From: Prevotella sp.
GTDB lineage: Bacteria; Bacteroidota; Bacteroidia; Bacteroidales; Bacteroidaceae
Direction: 5' to 3'
Assembly (NCBI GenBank): GCA_016285075.1
Contig: JAEEQB010000014.1
Coordinates: 1 to 64,000, forward strand
DNA: 64,000 bases
Positions 8,611 to 16,790 of the stretch are shown here, one piece after another (positions within the stretch are counted from its first letter, which is position 1; every line of letters begins with the position of its first letter). Under the pieces are notes generated by a model. It searched no databases, was not told where the DNA came from, and worked only from the letters and a program-made list of their open reading frames with translations. The position numbers were made by a program, and so were the translations under genes.

Positions 8611-9062
8611 ATGCGTTCGTCAAGCGACATGGAGGCATAGCGTTTCCAACCCGTAGCCTTTCCGTCGGTGAAACGGTCTAAGTAGTGAAGGTTGTACATG
8701 TTAGCATAGGCCTCCATTTCGAACGGGTTGAGCAGGTAGCCGGCGTTTTTCAGCCTACTGCGAGCTTTCTGCGCCTTGACCCAGAAAACGAGGTACTTCC
8801 AATAGAACCTGAGCCAGGAGTCACCACAGGCCTGTGCCTGCCGCAGATGAATCATCTCATGGTTTTTCAGTGCTGCCATCTGTCTGTTCTCATTCATGCT
8901 GCGGGCTTCCTCGGCCGAATGCATAAGGATGAAACCGAAGAATGTTAGTGCTTCGTAGCCTTTCCTCAGCCAGAAAGTCTCCTTGAGCGCAGGCATGTCA
9001 ATAATGCGGCTTGGCCTGCGAGCCTTTAGAAGCAGGGGTATGATACGGAACGGATGGTTCAT
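8580..9062 (-). CDS. Small HEXXH-motif protein, putative metallopeptidase-like
   Basis: The 160-residue protein has HEMIH at residues 68-72 followed by LRQAQA, a zinc-protease-like HEXXH helix, and conserved-looking downstream segments [17 protein letters not shown] and [14 protein letters not shown]. The second Glu of EMEAYAN could serve as third zinc ligand, as in gluzincin-like folds. The N-terminal third is hydrophobic in part ([15 protein letters not shown]), suggesting membrane association. I do not recognise a named family. It has its own promoter at 9095-9102, and its tail overlaps leuB on the other strand. Proteolytic activity is inference. Confidence 0.7.
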   Translation of the reverse strand: MNHPFRIIPLLLKARRPSRIIDMPALKETFWLRKGYEALTFFGFILMHSAEEARSMNENRQMAALKNHEMIHLRQAQACGDSWLRFYWKYLVFWVKAQKARSRLKNAGYLLNPFEMEAYANMYNLHYLDRFTDGKATGWKRYASMSLDERIQTLTARRPM

Positions 9063-9094
9063 AATGGTAGGCTATGACTTCTTTTCTCAGTGTG

Positions 9095-9102
9095 CAAAGG
9101 TA
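9095..9102 (-). promoter_or_regulatory. Promoter -7 box of the HEXXH gene
   Basis: TACCTTTG on the minus strand lies about 33 bases from the ATG at 9062. It also overlaps the region just upstream of the divergent kinase gene, arguing for the kinase start at 9120 instead of 9090. Confidence 0.65.
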
Positions 9103-9119
9103 CGAAATATAATTGGAAT

Positions 9120-10697
9120 ATGCAAGAGTTACGAGATTTATATCAAGAGTGGAGTGGGGAGGAACCTCAGTCGGTGGTGCAGCTACCCATGGCTGGTAGT
9201 AATCGTGTGTACTACAGAATGAGAGGTACAGACGGAAAGACGGTGATAGGCTGCATCGGTACCAGCCGTGAGGAGAACCATGCTTTTATCTATCTGGCTC
9301 GTCATTTCAAGAATCGACAGCTCCCTGTTCCACAGGTGTTTGCTGTAAGTAAAGACGAAATGCGCTACCTGCAGCAGGACCTTGGAACGGTGTCGCTGTT
9401 CGACGCCATTCGTGGAGGTCGTGAGGCAGGTGGCCGATACACGCTAAGAGAGCAGGAGTTGCTGCGTCAAGCCATTCGCGAACTGCCTAATATCCAGATG
9501 CGAGGAGCTCGAGAACTGGACTTCTCACAGTGCTATCCCACACCGCAGTTTGATATGGACTCAGTTCTCTTTGATATGAACTATTTCAAGTATTGTTTCT
9601 TGAAAGCCACAGAGACCGACTTCCATGAACTGAAGCTGGAGGCAGATTTCCGCCTTTTAGCTAAAGACTTAACAGAAGGTGATGAACCATCAGCCTATGG
9701 TTTTATGTACCGTGATTTCCAGGCGAGGAATGTGATGGTAAGTGTAGACGGGCAATTGCCAACAGTCACTACTCCTCATTCTTCTCTCGCTTTTATTGAC
9801 TTCCAGGGAGGACGTCGGGGACCATGCTATTATGATCTGGCCTCGTTTCTCTGGCAAGCATCTGCCCGTTACTCCCACAAACTGAGACGCGAGTTGGTGT
9901 ATGAGTACTATTATTCGCTGAAACAGTACACAGAGGTGCCTACACCCCACCATTTTGTAGCTCGTCTGCGATTGTTTGTGTTGTTCCGCATTCTGCAGGT
10001 ATTGGGTGCTTATGGTTTCCGTGGTTATTTTGAGCGTAAGCAGCATTTTATTGACTCTATTCCTCCTGCCATCCAGAATTTGCGTGAATTGCTTGATTCC
10101 GGCACCTTCCCTTATCCTCACCTGACAGATGTGTTGCAACGTCTCTGCCAATTGCCTCAGTTCCAAAACCTGGAACCTGTTGCCACACGGGCCGATGGAT
10201 ATCGTACTACCGACCAGAACCCATACAAAGCCCATCCCCAAGACGGACCTGCCACGTTCTCAAAGTACGATGGTAAGGGTGAACTGGTGGTGAAAGTGTT
10301 CAGTTTCTCTTATGGAAAAGGTATTCCGGAGGATGAAAGCGGAAATGGTGGAGGTTATGTGTTTGACTGCCGCTCCACCCACAATCCTGGACGCTATGAG
10401 CCTTACAAACAGCTGACGGGATTGGATGAACCTGTCATTCGTTTCTTGGAGGATGACGGAGAGATACTGACCTTCCTCGATTCTGTATACAAGCTGGCTG
10501 ATGCCCATGTCCGTCGCTACATACAGCGTGGATTTACCTCACTGATGTTTTGTTTCGGATGTACAGGTGGACAGCATCGGAGTGTATATTCGGCCCAGCA
10601 CTTGGCCGAGCACATTCACCGCAAGTTTGGCATAGAAGTGCGTATTTGTCATCGTGAACAAGGCATTAACCAGGTGTTGAAAGTTAAAAATAATTAA
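9120..10697 (+). CDS. APH-type sugar kinase fused to RapZ C-terminal domain
   Basis: From ATG 9120 the protein has 525 residues. Residues 1 to about 345 form an aminoglycoside-phosphotransferase-fold kinase resembling AmgK-type N-acetylmuramate/N-acetylglucosamine kinases, with catalytic loop MYRDFQARNVMV and metal loop IDFQGGRRGPCYYDLAS. Residues about 388-515 match the C-terminal domain of RapZ (SFSYGKGIP, YVFDCRSTHNP, TGLDEPV and, at 480-490, GCTGGQHRSVY). In E. coli this RapZ domain binds glucosamine-6-phosphate and a small RNA. The RapZ N-terminal P-loop domain is absent. A role in cell-wall sugar recycling or sensing is inferred. No MurU-type nucleotidyltransferase is adjacent. An in-frame ATG at 9090 lies in the opposing promoter and is rejected. 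Confidence 0.85.
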   Translation: MQELRDLYQEWSGEEPQSVVQLPMAGSNRVYYRMRGTDGKTVIGCIGTSREENHAFIYLARHFKNRQLPVPQVFAVSKDEMRYLQQDLGTVSLFDAIRGGREAGGRYTLREQELLRQAIRELPNIQMRGARELDFSQCYPTPQFDMDSVLFDMNYFKYCFLKATETDFHELKLEADFRLLAKDLTEGDEPSAYGFMYRDFQARNVMVSVDGQLPTVTTPHSSLAFIDFQGGRRGPCYYDLASFLWQASARYSHKLRRELVYEYYYSLKQYTEVPTPHHFVARLRLFVLFRILQVLGAYGFRGYFERKQHFIDSIPPAIQNLRELLDSGTFPYPHLTDVLQRLCQLPQFQNLEPVATRADGYRTTDQNPYKAHPQDGPATFSKYDGKGELVVKVFSFSYGKGIPEDESGNGGGYVFDCRSTHNPGRYEPYKQLTGLDEPVIRFLEDDGEILTFLDSVYKLADAHVRRYIQRGFTSLMFCFGCTGGQHRSVYSAQHLAEHIHRKFGIEVRICHREQGINQVLKVKNN

Positions 10698-10746
10698 GAT
10701 GGAGCCGAATTTGTGAATAATGAATCAAAGATTATGTTTTTTTTCG

Positions 10747-10754
10747 TACCTTTG
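10747..10754 (+). promoter_or_regulatory. Promoter -7 box of the rpmB operon
   Basis: TACCTTTG followed by C fits the -7 consensus; the leader to rpmB is about 45 bases. It lies behind a T-rich stretch. Confidence 0.7.
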
Positions 10755-10804
10755 CACCCTGTTTGGAATAAGTTACTAAAAAGTACGTAAAAAAGTAGAT
10801 AGAA

Positions 10805-11068
10805 ATGTCTAAGATTTGTCAAATTACCGGAAAGAAGGCACAGATAGGCAATAACGTGTCTCACTCAAAGCATCGCACTAAGCGTAGTTTTGATGTCAAT
10901 CTGTTCAGCAAGAAGTTCTACTATGTAGAGGAGGACTGTTGGATACAGCTGAAGATTAGTGCTGCCGGCCTTCGTTTGATTAACAAGGTGGGTCTTGACG
11001 CTGCCCTCAAGCAGGCCGTTGCCAAGGGCCATGTCGATTGGAAGGATATTAAAGTGATAGGAGACTAA
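10805..11068 (+). CDS. rpmB: 50S ribosomal protein L28 (bL28)
   Basis: The 87-residue protein begins [21 protein letters not shown] and continues [11 protein letters not shown], the standard bL28 N-terminus, and ends with a short [13 protein letters not shown] tail. Length and sequence fit Bacteroidota L28. It is first of three tightly packed ribosomal-type genes, 5 bp ahead of rpmG. Confidence 0.97.
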   Translation: MSKICQITGKKAQIGNNVSHSKHRTKRSFDVNLFSKKFYYVEEDCWIQLKISAAGLRLINKVGLDAALKQAVAKGHVDWKDIKVIGD

Positions 11069-11073
11069 GCATC

Positions 11074-11265
11074 ATGGCAAGCAAGAAAGCAAAGGGTAAC
11101 CGTGTGCAGGTGGTACTGGAGTGCACCGAGCACAAGAACAGTGGTATGCCGGGCACAAGCCGATATATCACCACGAAGAACCGTAAGAATACGCCAGAGC
11201 GTATGGAGTTGATGAAATACAACCCCATCCTGAAGAAGATGACCCTGCACAAGGAGATTAAGTAA
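11074..11265 (+). CDS. rpmG: 50S ribosomal protein L33 (bL33)
   Basis: The 63-residue basic protein has the L33 core [43 protein letters not shown]. Only one cysteine is present, so the two CXXC zinc pairs of the C+ form are absent and this is a C- (zinc-free) L33. It lies between rpmB and the DUF4295 gene in one operon. Confidence 0.96.
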   Translation: MASKKAKGNRVQVVLECTEHKNSGMPGTSRYITTKNRKNTPERMELMKYNPILKKMTLHKEIK

Positions 11266-11302
11266 GGGTTAAAAGGTAATAAATAGTAAAAGTTAAGAAA
11301 CT

Positions 11303-11461
11303 ATGGCAAAGAAAACCGTTGCTACCCTCCATGAAGGTTCAAAGGATGGTCGCGCTTACACAAAAGTTATCAAGATGGTGAAGAGCCCCAAAACGGGCGC
11401 TTACGTCTTTGACGAGCAGATGGTTCCTAACGAGGCCGTAAAGGACTTCTTCAAGAACTAA
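11303..11461 (+). CDS. DUF4295 family small ribosome-linked protein
   Basis: This 52-residue basic protein begins MAKKTVATLHEG and ends MVPNEAVKDFFKN. The sequence and the position directly after rpmG are characteristic of the Bacteroidota-specific DUF4295 family. From memory, which I cannot verify here, a protein of this type has been seen in Bacteroidota ribosome structures as an extra large-subunit protein. The gene is 37 bp after rpmG and is followed by a strong terminator, so it closes the rpmB-rpmG operon. Confidence 0.9.
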   Translation: MAKKTVATLHEGSKDGRAYTKVIKMVKSPKTGAYVFDEQMVPNEAVKDFFKN

Positions 11462-11482
11462 GGATTGTTTCCTTAATATAAT

Positions 11483-11528
11483 TTACTCCGTGTGGAATGC
11501 GTTTAGTTCTGCACGGAGTAATTTTTTG
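11483..11528 (+). terminator. Intrinsic terminator of the rpmB-rpmG-DUF4295 operon
   Basis: A perfect 10-bp inverted repeat, TTACTCCGTG (11483-11492) and CACGGAGTAA (11512-11521), is followed immediately by a run of Ts. Confidence 0.92.
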
Positions 11529-11620
11529 TAGTTTTTTTGCGATTTCATCGGAATTTAGTGTCTTTGTGACTAAAAATAACACGAAGTTACTTCGTTGCAG
11601 CAAAAAAAAGAATAATTTCT

Positions 11621-11651
11621 TTTGTTTTGCTCTCGACTTTTCGTATCTTTG
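11621..11651 (+). promoter_or_regulatory. Promoter of ftsY-rimO
   Basis: TTTG (11621-11624), a 19-bp spacer and TATCTTTG (11644-11651) give a full consensus Bacteroidota promoter. The leader before the ftsY ATG is about 12 bases. Confidence 0.85.
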
Positions 11652-11669
11652 CCGTCAAATTGAATTGCT

Positions 11670-12641
11670 ATGGGTTTTTTTGGATTATTTAGTAAAAAAA
11701 ATAAGGAAACGCTTGACAAGGGTCTGGAGAAGACTAAAACAAGTGTGTTTGACAAGTTGGCTCGTGCTGTTGCCGGTAAGTCGAAAGTAGATGATGACGT
11801 GCTCGACAATCTTGAGGAAGTTCTCATCTCGAGTGATGTGGGCGTGGATACCACGCTGAAGATTATTCAGAGGATAGAGGAACGTGTGAGTCGTGACAAG
11901 TACGTTTCGACTGGTGAACTGAACCGTATATTGCGTGACGAGATAGCAGCACTGCTCTTGGAGAGTGGCAACACGGCTAAGTCGGACTCAGACAGTGAAG
12001 AAGGTTGGGAATTGCCTACTGACCATAAGCCATACGTGGTGCTTGTGGTAGGTGTGAACGGTGTTGGTAAGACAACAACTATAGGAAAGCTGGCTTGGCA
12101 ATTCAAACAAGCTGGAAAGAAAGTGTATCTGGGAGCAGCCGATACGTTTCGTGCTGCTGCTGTAGAGCAGTTGTGCATCTGGGGTGAGCGGGTAGGAGTG
12201 CCTGTGGTGAAACAACAAATGGGCAGTGACCCTGCCTCTGTGGCATTTGACACTCTGTCATCAGCTAAAGCTAATGGGGCAGATGTGGTGCTTATTGATA
12301 CAGCAGGACGCCTACATAACAAAGTTGGCCTGATGAACGAGCTGAAGAAGATCAAGGATGTAATGAAAAAGGTTCTGCCAGAAGCACCAGACGAAGTATT
12401 GTTGGTGTTGGATGGAAGTACAGGTCAGAATGCTTTCGAGCAGGCTCGGCAATTTGCTGCTGTGACACAAATTACGTCCCTCGCCATCACCAAGCTTGAC
12501 GGAACAGCCAAGGGAGGTGTGGTGATAGGTATTTCCGATCAGCTGAAGGTCCCTGTGAAATACATAGGTCTAGGTGAAGGTATGGAGGACTTACAACTGT
12601 TCAACAGACGGCAGTTTGTGGACTCATTGTTTGGTGAGTAA
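11670..12641 (+). CDS. ftsY: Signal recognition particle receptor FtsY
   Basis: FtsY docks SRP-bound ribosomes at the inner membrane. The 323-residue protein has a short helical N domain (about residues 25-95), then the GTPase domain with P-loop GVNGVGKTTT, the insertion-box segment ADTFRAAAVEQL, DTAGRLHNK, and TKLDGTAKGG. The long acidic A domain of E. coli FtsY is missing, as usual in this phylum; instead there is a short lysine-rich N-terminus (GLFSKKNKET). Its TAA stop shares bases with the first ATG of rimO, so the two are translationally coupled. Confidence 0.97.
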   Translation: MGFFGLFSKKNKETLDKGLEKTKTSVFDKLARAVAGKSKVDDDVLDNLEEVLISSDVGVDTTLKIIQRIEERVSRDKYVSTGELNRILRDEIAALLLESGNTAKSDSDSEEGWELPTDHKPYVVLVVGVNGVGKTTTIGKLAWQFKQAGKKVYLGAADTFRAAAVEQLCIWGERVGVPVVKQQMGSDPASVAFDTLSSAKANGADVVLIDTAGRLHNKVGLMNELKKIKDVMKKVLPEAPDEVLLVLDGSTGQNAFEQARQFAAVTQITSLAITKLDGTAKGGVVIGISDQLKVPVKYIGLGEGMEDLQLFNRRQFVDSLFGE

Positions 12642-13948
12642 TGATAGCCGGGATGAAAACAATAGATTTCATCACGATGGGATGCTCCAAGAATCTCGTT
12701 GACAGCGAGATGCTTATGGGCTTATGTGAGGCGAAAGGCTATCATTGTACACATGATAGCAATGACCCTCAAGGGGAAATAGTGGTGATTAATACATGTG
12801 GGTTTATCAACGACGCCAAGGAAGAGAGCATTAACGCTATATTGGAATTTGCTCAGGCCAAGACTGAGGGGAGAATAGAGCGCCTCTATGTGATGGGCTG
12901 TCTGTCAGAACGCTATCTTGCAGACTTGGAGGCAGAGATTCCAGAGGTTGATGGTTGGTATGGGAAGTTTAACTATCATCAGCTGTTAAGTGATCTGAGT
13001 GAGGAAAACACTTTTCCTTCTTTCCGAAACCGTCACCTCACAACCCCTCGTCACTATGCTTATATCAAGATTAGTGAGGGTTGCGACCGTCATTGTGCAT
13101 ATTGTGCCATCCCACTCATTACCGGCCGACACCAGAGCCGTCCAATGGATGACATTCTGGAAGAGGTGAAGATGTTGGTGAAGGGAGGAACTAAGGAGTT
13201 TCAGGTGATAGCTCAGGAACTGACCTATTACGGCGTGGATGTGGACGGGAAACAGCATATAGCAGAATTGGTGGATAAGATGGCTCATTTAGAAGGTGTA
13301 GAATGGATTCGACTGCATTATGCCTATCCTGCTCATTTCCCATGGGATTTATTGGATGTGATGAAGCGTCATAAGAATGTGTGTAACTATCTGGATATAG
13401 CCCTGCAGCACATCTCTGACAATATGCTGTCGCGGATGCACCGCCATGTGACCAAGCAGGAAACCATAGAATTGATAGAGCAGATGAGGCTCAAAGTGCC
13501 AGGAATCTGTCTGAGGACAACACTGATGGTTGGCTTTCCAGGAGAGACGGAAGATGATTTCAAAGAACTACTTGATTTCACCCGGTGGGCACGATTTGAC
13601 CGTATGGGCGCTTTTGCTTATTCGCCCGAAGAGGGCACATGGTCGGGTGACAGATATGAAGACGATGTTCCAGATGATGTGAAGCAGCTTCGGTTGAGCA
13701 AACTGATGCGCCTTCAGCAAAGCATAAGTGCTGAGTTGGAAGCCGAGAAGGTGGGGCTTACGCTACGAGTCATCATTGACAGAATTGAAGGGAACTACTA
13801 TGTTGGGCGTACAGAATTCTCCTCACCTGAGGTTGACCCGGAAGTGCTGATAGCGTTGAAGGGTAAGAAGTTGAACATAGGGGAGTTCTATGATGTAACA
13901 ATTACTGATTCGGAAGAATTTGACCTGTATGGAGAAGTGAGAGAATAG
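12641..13948 (+). CDS. rimO: Ribosomal protein S12 methylthiotransferase RimO
   Basis: RimO is a radical-SAM enzyme that adds a methylthio group to an aspartate of ribosomal protein S12. The 435-residue protein shows the N-terminal MTTase cluster domain (ITMGCSKNLVDSEM, VVINTCGFI, VMGCLSERY), the radical-SAM motif CDRHCAYC, and a C-terminal TRAM domain (GLTLRVIIDRIEGNYYVGRTEFSSPEVD). The DSE segment after KNLV separates RimO from MiaB. The start at 12641 overlaps the ftsY stop; an in-frame ATG at 12653 (MKTIDFITMG) matches the usual family N-terminus and may be the real start. Confidence 0.96.
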   Translation: MIAGMKTIDFITMGCSKNLVDSEMLMGLCEAKGYHCTHDSNDPQGEIVVINTCGFINDAKEESINAILEFAQAKTEGRIERLYVMGCLSERYLADLEAEIPEVDGWYGKFNYHQLLSDLSEENTFPSFRNRHLTTPRHYAYIKISEGCDRHCAYCAIPLITGRHQSRPMDDILEEVKMLVKGGTKEFQVIAQELTYYGVDVDGKQHIAELVDKMAHLEGVEWIRLHYAYPAHFPWDLLDVMKRHKNVCNYLDIALQHISDNMLSRMHRHVTKQETIELIEQMRLKVPGICLRTTLMVGFPGETEDDFKELLDFTRWARFDRMGAFAYSPEEGTWSGDRYEDDVPDDVKQLRLSKLMRLQQSISAELEAEKVGLTLRVIIDRIEGNYYVGRTEFSSPEVDPEVLIALKGKKLNIGEFYDVTITDSEEFDLYGEVRE

Positions 13949-13986
13949 ACTGGAGAAAGATATAATAACTAATATACAGAATAACT

Positions 13987-14262
13987 ATGAATAATAAGGA
14001 ATTCATTTCAGAGTTAGCAAATAGGACGGGCTTGGTAACTGCAGATGTTCAGAAGAAAGTATATATGGTGATTGATGCTATGAACAATTCCTTTCAGGAA
14101 GGTGACAGCGTTTCCGTCCCAAATTTTGGTGCCTTTGAGGTGAAAAAGAAGAATGAACGTGTCATAGTGAACCCAACATCCGGTCAGCGTATGCTGGTGC
14201 CACCAAAACTGGTTCTCAATTTCAGACCCAATATTGCGTGGAAAGAGAAAGTGAAGAAATAA
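13987..14262 (+). CDS. HU-family DNA-binding protein
   Basis: The 91-residue basic protein has the HU/IHF fold: N-terminal helices (MNNKEFISELANRTGLVTADVQ), the strand-turn VSVPNFGAFEVKKK, and the DNA-binding arm ERVIVNPTSGQRMLVPPKLVLNFRP. The arm holds the proline expected for kinking DNA. It is 12 bp upstream of a second HU-domain gene, suggesting that the pair act together or heterodimerise. It is a nucleoid-associated protein; IHF-like sequence specificity cannot be judged. Confidence 0.93.
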   Translation: MNNKEFISELANRTGLVTADVQKKVYMVIDAMNNSFQEGDSVSVPNFGAFEVKKKNERVIVNPTSGQRMLVPPKLVLNFRPNIAWKEKVKK

Positions 14263-14274
14263 GAGAAAAGAAAT

Positions 14275-15624
14275 ATGGCAAAGACGAATATCCACAATCT
14301 TGTTCCTTATCTAGTAGAGAAGGGAGGCATGGGTGCCAAGGATGCTGAACAGTTTGTTCAGAGTATGTTTGACATCATACAAGAAGCCCTGCACCGTGAC
14401 GGTCACGTTAAGGTAAAAGGGTTTGGAACATTTAAGATAGTTGCAGTGGAGCCGCGTGAAAGTGTAAACATTCATACGGGTGAAAGAGTGTTGATAGAGG
14501 GACACAACAAGATATCCTTCGTACCTGACAGTGTGATGAAAGAACAGGTGAACAAACCGTTCTCTCTCTTTGAAACGGTCATTCTGAACGAGGGAGTGGA
14601 ATTCAACGATACTCTTTCGGAGGTAGTAGAGAAAATGGATGATGAGTCTTTGAGTGACTTGGAAGTTGAGTCTATGTTGGAGCAATTTCAGGAAGAACAG
14701 GAAGAGTCGCCCGAACCCATTATTGACCTTGTGATGGAAGAGGAATCAGAGCCTCTACCTGCTGAAGAAGAGAAGCTAGAATCTCGGCCCATCATAACAT
14801 TTGAAACAGAGCCTGAATCGGAGGCTTTCACGAAGTCTGAACCTGAGCCAGAATCCCAGTCTGTTGAAGATCAGAAACCCCAGCCTGTTGAAGATCAGAA
14901 ACCCCAGCCATCTGAAGATCAGAAACCTCTGCCTGTAGAAGAAAGCCATCCAGTTAGTGAATCTGAGTCTGAAGCCAAGCAAGAACCTATGGTACACTTG
15001 GTGGATGATGTAAAAGAGGAACGCGGCCATTCGTTCGAGGATGATGAGGAAAATAGCAGGAAATGGTGGTTTTGGGCTATTTCTGCTGCTGTGGTGTTAC
15101 TTATAGGTGCTGGTTTCTACTGGTTCAACCAAAGGAATCGGCAGCATGTGCCTGCTGATGAATCGGCACCAGTAGTTGTGGCCGACACATTAGAAAAAGA
15201 AGAATCTGATACCTTGGAGGTAGTCCTTGACTCCATCAACAAGCCTGATCCGCCAGTAGATGAGCTAACAATTGCTGAACCAGTTGCGCCAGAAGCCCAG
15301 AAAGAGACTCCAGAACCAGCAAAAGAAGAGGTTCCGGAGGAAAAATATTCAGAGGAACAGGTACTCCAGATGATAAAAGATGCTGCTATGTATGAACGGG
15401 TAGACAGCCGACTGATAGGAAAGTCCTTCTATATAGCGGGATTCCAACGTGAGGTCTATGCTGCAGAGGGGGAGAATTTGTTGAAGATAGCTGCAAGAAC
15501 AGTTGGTGCTGCAAATGTATGTTACTTGTCAGTGTATAATAGTATGAACGATACAATACCATTGAAGAAAGGACAGAAAATATACATTCCCAAACTTGTT
15601 TCCAAGTCAAAAGTGAGCAAATAA
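14275..15624 (+). CDS. Membrane-spanning HU-domain protein with periplasmic LysM domain
   Basis: The 449-residue protein combines three parts. Residues 1-100 form an HU/IHF domain (VKGFGTFKIVAVEPRESVNIHTGERV). Residues about 105-260 are a very acidic, proline- and glutamate-rich linker with short repeats of QKPQPVED. A single transmembrane segment follows at 264-283 (WWFWAISAAVVLLIGAGFYWF). After a second Pro/Glu-rich linker, residues about 390-447 look like a LysM module (AAEGENLLKIAARTVGAANVCYLSVYNS, then LKKGQKIYIPKL). The layout predicts DNA binding in the cytoplasm and peptidoglycan binding in the periplasm, i.e. a nucleoid-to-wall tether. This is inferred from domains; the HU arm lacks some basic residues seen in its neighbour. 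Confidence 0.85.
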   Translation: MAKTNIHNLVPYLVEKGGMGAKDAEQFVQSMFDIIQEALHRDGHVKVKGFGTFKIVAVEPRESVNIHTGERVLIEGHNKISFVPDSVMKEQVNKPFSLFETVILNEGVEFNDTLSEVVEKMDDESLSDLEVESMLEQFQEEQEESPEPIIDLVMEEESEPLPAEEEKLESRPIITFETEPESEAFTKSEPEPESQSVEDQKPQPVEDQKPQPSEDQKPLPVEESHPVSESESEAKQEPMVHLVDDVKEERGHSFEDDEENSRKWWFWAISAAVVLLIGAGFYWFNQRNRQHVPADESAPVVVADTLEKEESDTLEVVLDSINKPDPPVDELTIAEPVAPEAQKETPEPAKEEVPEEKYSEEQVLQMIKDAAMYERVDSRLIGKSFYIAGFQREVYAAEGENLLKIAARTVGAANVCYLSVYNSMNDTIPLKKGQKIYIPKLVSKSKVSK

Positions 15625-15636
15625 GGGCCAAAAACG

Positions 15637-15675
15637 AAAAAGTTTCTTAAAATGTAAGTTTTAGGAAACTTTTTT
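15637..15675 (+). terminator. Intrinsic terminator of the HU genes
   Basis: A perfect 10-bp inverted repeat AAAAAGTTTC (15637-15646) and GAAACTTTTT (15665-15674) ends in Ts. The stem is A/T-rich but long and extends by a few pairs inward. Confidence 0.8.
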
Positions 15676-15710
15676 AATATTATTTAGATGATTATCTCTG
15701 CGATTTGCAG

Positions 15711-15718
15711 TAACTTTG
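15711..15718 (+). promoter_or_regulatory. Promoter -7 box of the moxR-bat operon
   Basis: TAACTTTG followed by CC fits the -7 consensus. It lies inside a longer reading frame upstream of moxR, which fixes the moxR start at 15754. Confidence 0.7.
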
Positions 15719-15753
15719 CCGACAATTGTAAAAACATTAAAGAAAAGATTATT

Positions 15754-16749
15754 ATGGCAGAATCAATCGACATCCGCGAACTGAATATCCGGATAGAGCA
15801 ACAAAGTGCATTCGTAACCAATCTGGTGACAGGAATGGATCGTGTCATCGTAGGACAGAAACATCTGGTAGACTCACTGCTTATCGGCTTGTTGAGTGAT
15901 GGAAACATCTTGTTGGAGGGTGTTCCTGGACTGGCAAAGACACTGGCTATCAAGACTCTGTCCCAGCTTATCGATGCTAAGTACAGCCGCATACAGTTTA
16001 CGCCAGACCTGCTGCCTGCTGATGTGACAGGAACCATGATTTATTCTCAGAAAGACGAAAAGTTCCAGGTAAAGAAAGGACCAGTGTTTGCCAACTTTGT
16101 GCTGGCTGATGAAATTAACAGAGCTCCTGCCAAGGTTCAGAGCGCTCTGTTGGAAGCCATGCAAGAGAAACAAGTGACAATCGGCGCAGACACATTCGAC
16201 CTGCCTAGTCCCTTCCTTGTGATGGCCACACAGAATCCCATAGAGCAAGAAGGTACCTATCCTCTTCCTGAGGCTCAGATGGACCGTTTTATGCTGAAAG
16301 TGGTAATCGGATATCCTTCGTTAGAAGAAGAAAAACGTATCATCCGTGAAAATATTAAGGAGCAGTTGCCGGAAGAACGCCCTGTTACAACGGCAGAGGA
16401 GATCTTGAAAGCGCGTTCCGTTGTGCGTGAAGTTTATATTGATGAAAAAATTGAGCAATATATTGCCGACATTGTCTTTGCCACCCGATACCCGGACCGC
16501 TACGGTTTGAAGGAGTTGAAGGACATGATACAGTTTGGGGGCTCACCACGTGCTAGTATCAATCTGGCTAAGGCTGCTCGCGCCTATGCCTTTATCAGAC
16601 GTCGCGGATATGTAGTTCCTGAAGATGTTCGTGCTGTGGCACATGATGTGCTTCGTCATCGTATCGGTCTGACATATGAGGCTGAAGCCAGCAACATTAC
16701 CAGTGAGGAGATTGTCTCAAAGATCATTAACAAGGTAGAAGTGCCGTAA
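15754..16749 (+). CDS. MoxR-family AAA+ ATPase
   Basis: The 331-residue protein carries Walker A GVPGLAKT, Walker B LADEIN, the sensor region MATQNPIEQEGTYPLPEAQMDRF and a C-terminal AAA lid, matching the MoxR (APE2220/MRP) group. MoxR proteins act as chaperones with vWA-domain partners. It is first in a seven-gene operon with a DUF58 protein and the Bat proteins, the layout described for Bacteroides bat operons linked to oxygen and stress tolerance. An upstream in-frame ATG at 15688 precedes the promoter box and is rejected. Confidence 0.93.
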   Translation: MAESIDIRELNIRIEQQSAFVTNLVTGMDRVIVGQKHLVDSLLIGLLSDGNILLEGVPGLAKTLAIKTLSQLIDAKYSRIQFTPDLLPADVTGTMIYSQKDEKFQVKKGPVFANFVLADEINRAPAKVQSALLEAMQEKQVTIGADTFDLPSPFLVMATQNPIEQEGTYPLPEAQMDRFMLKVVIGYPSLEEEKRIIRENIKEQLPEERPVTTAEEILKARSVVREVYIDEKIEQYIADIVFATRYPDRYGLKELKDMIQFGGSPRASINLAKAARAYAFIRRRGYVVPEDVRAVAHDVLRHRIGLTYEAEASNITSEEIVSKIINKVEVP

Positions 16750-16790
16750 ATCTGTAGTAAGTCTAGAGCCTTATAATAATCTAGATTGTT

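Noticed and set aside
11074..11265. L33 damaged by loss of zinc cysteines
   Set aside because: Zinc-free L33 is a normal form; the rest of the protein is intact.
15688..15753. N-terminal extension of MoxR
   Set aside because: It contains the TAACTTTG promoter box; the family N-terminus fits the ATG at 15754.
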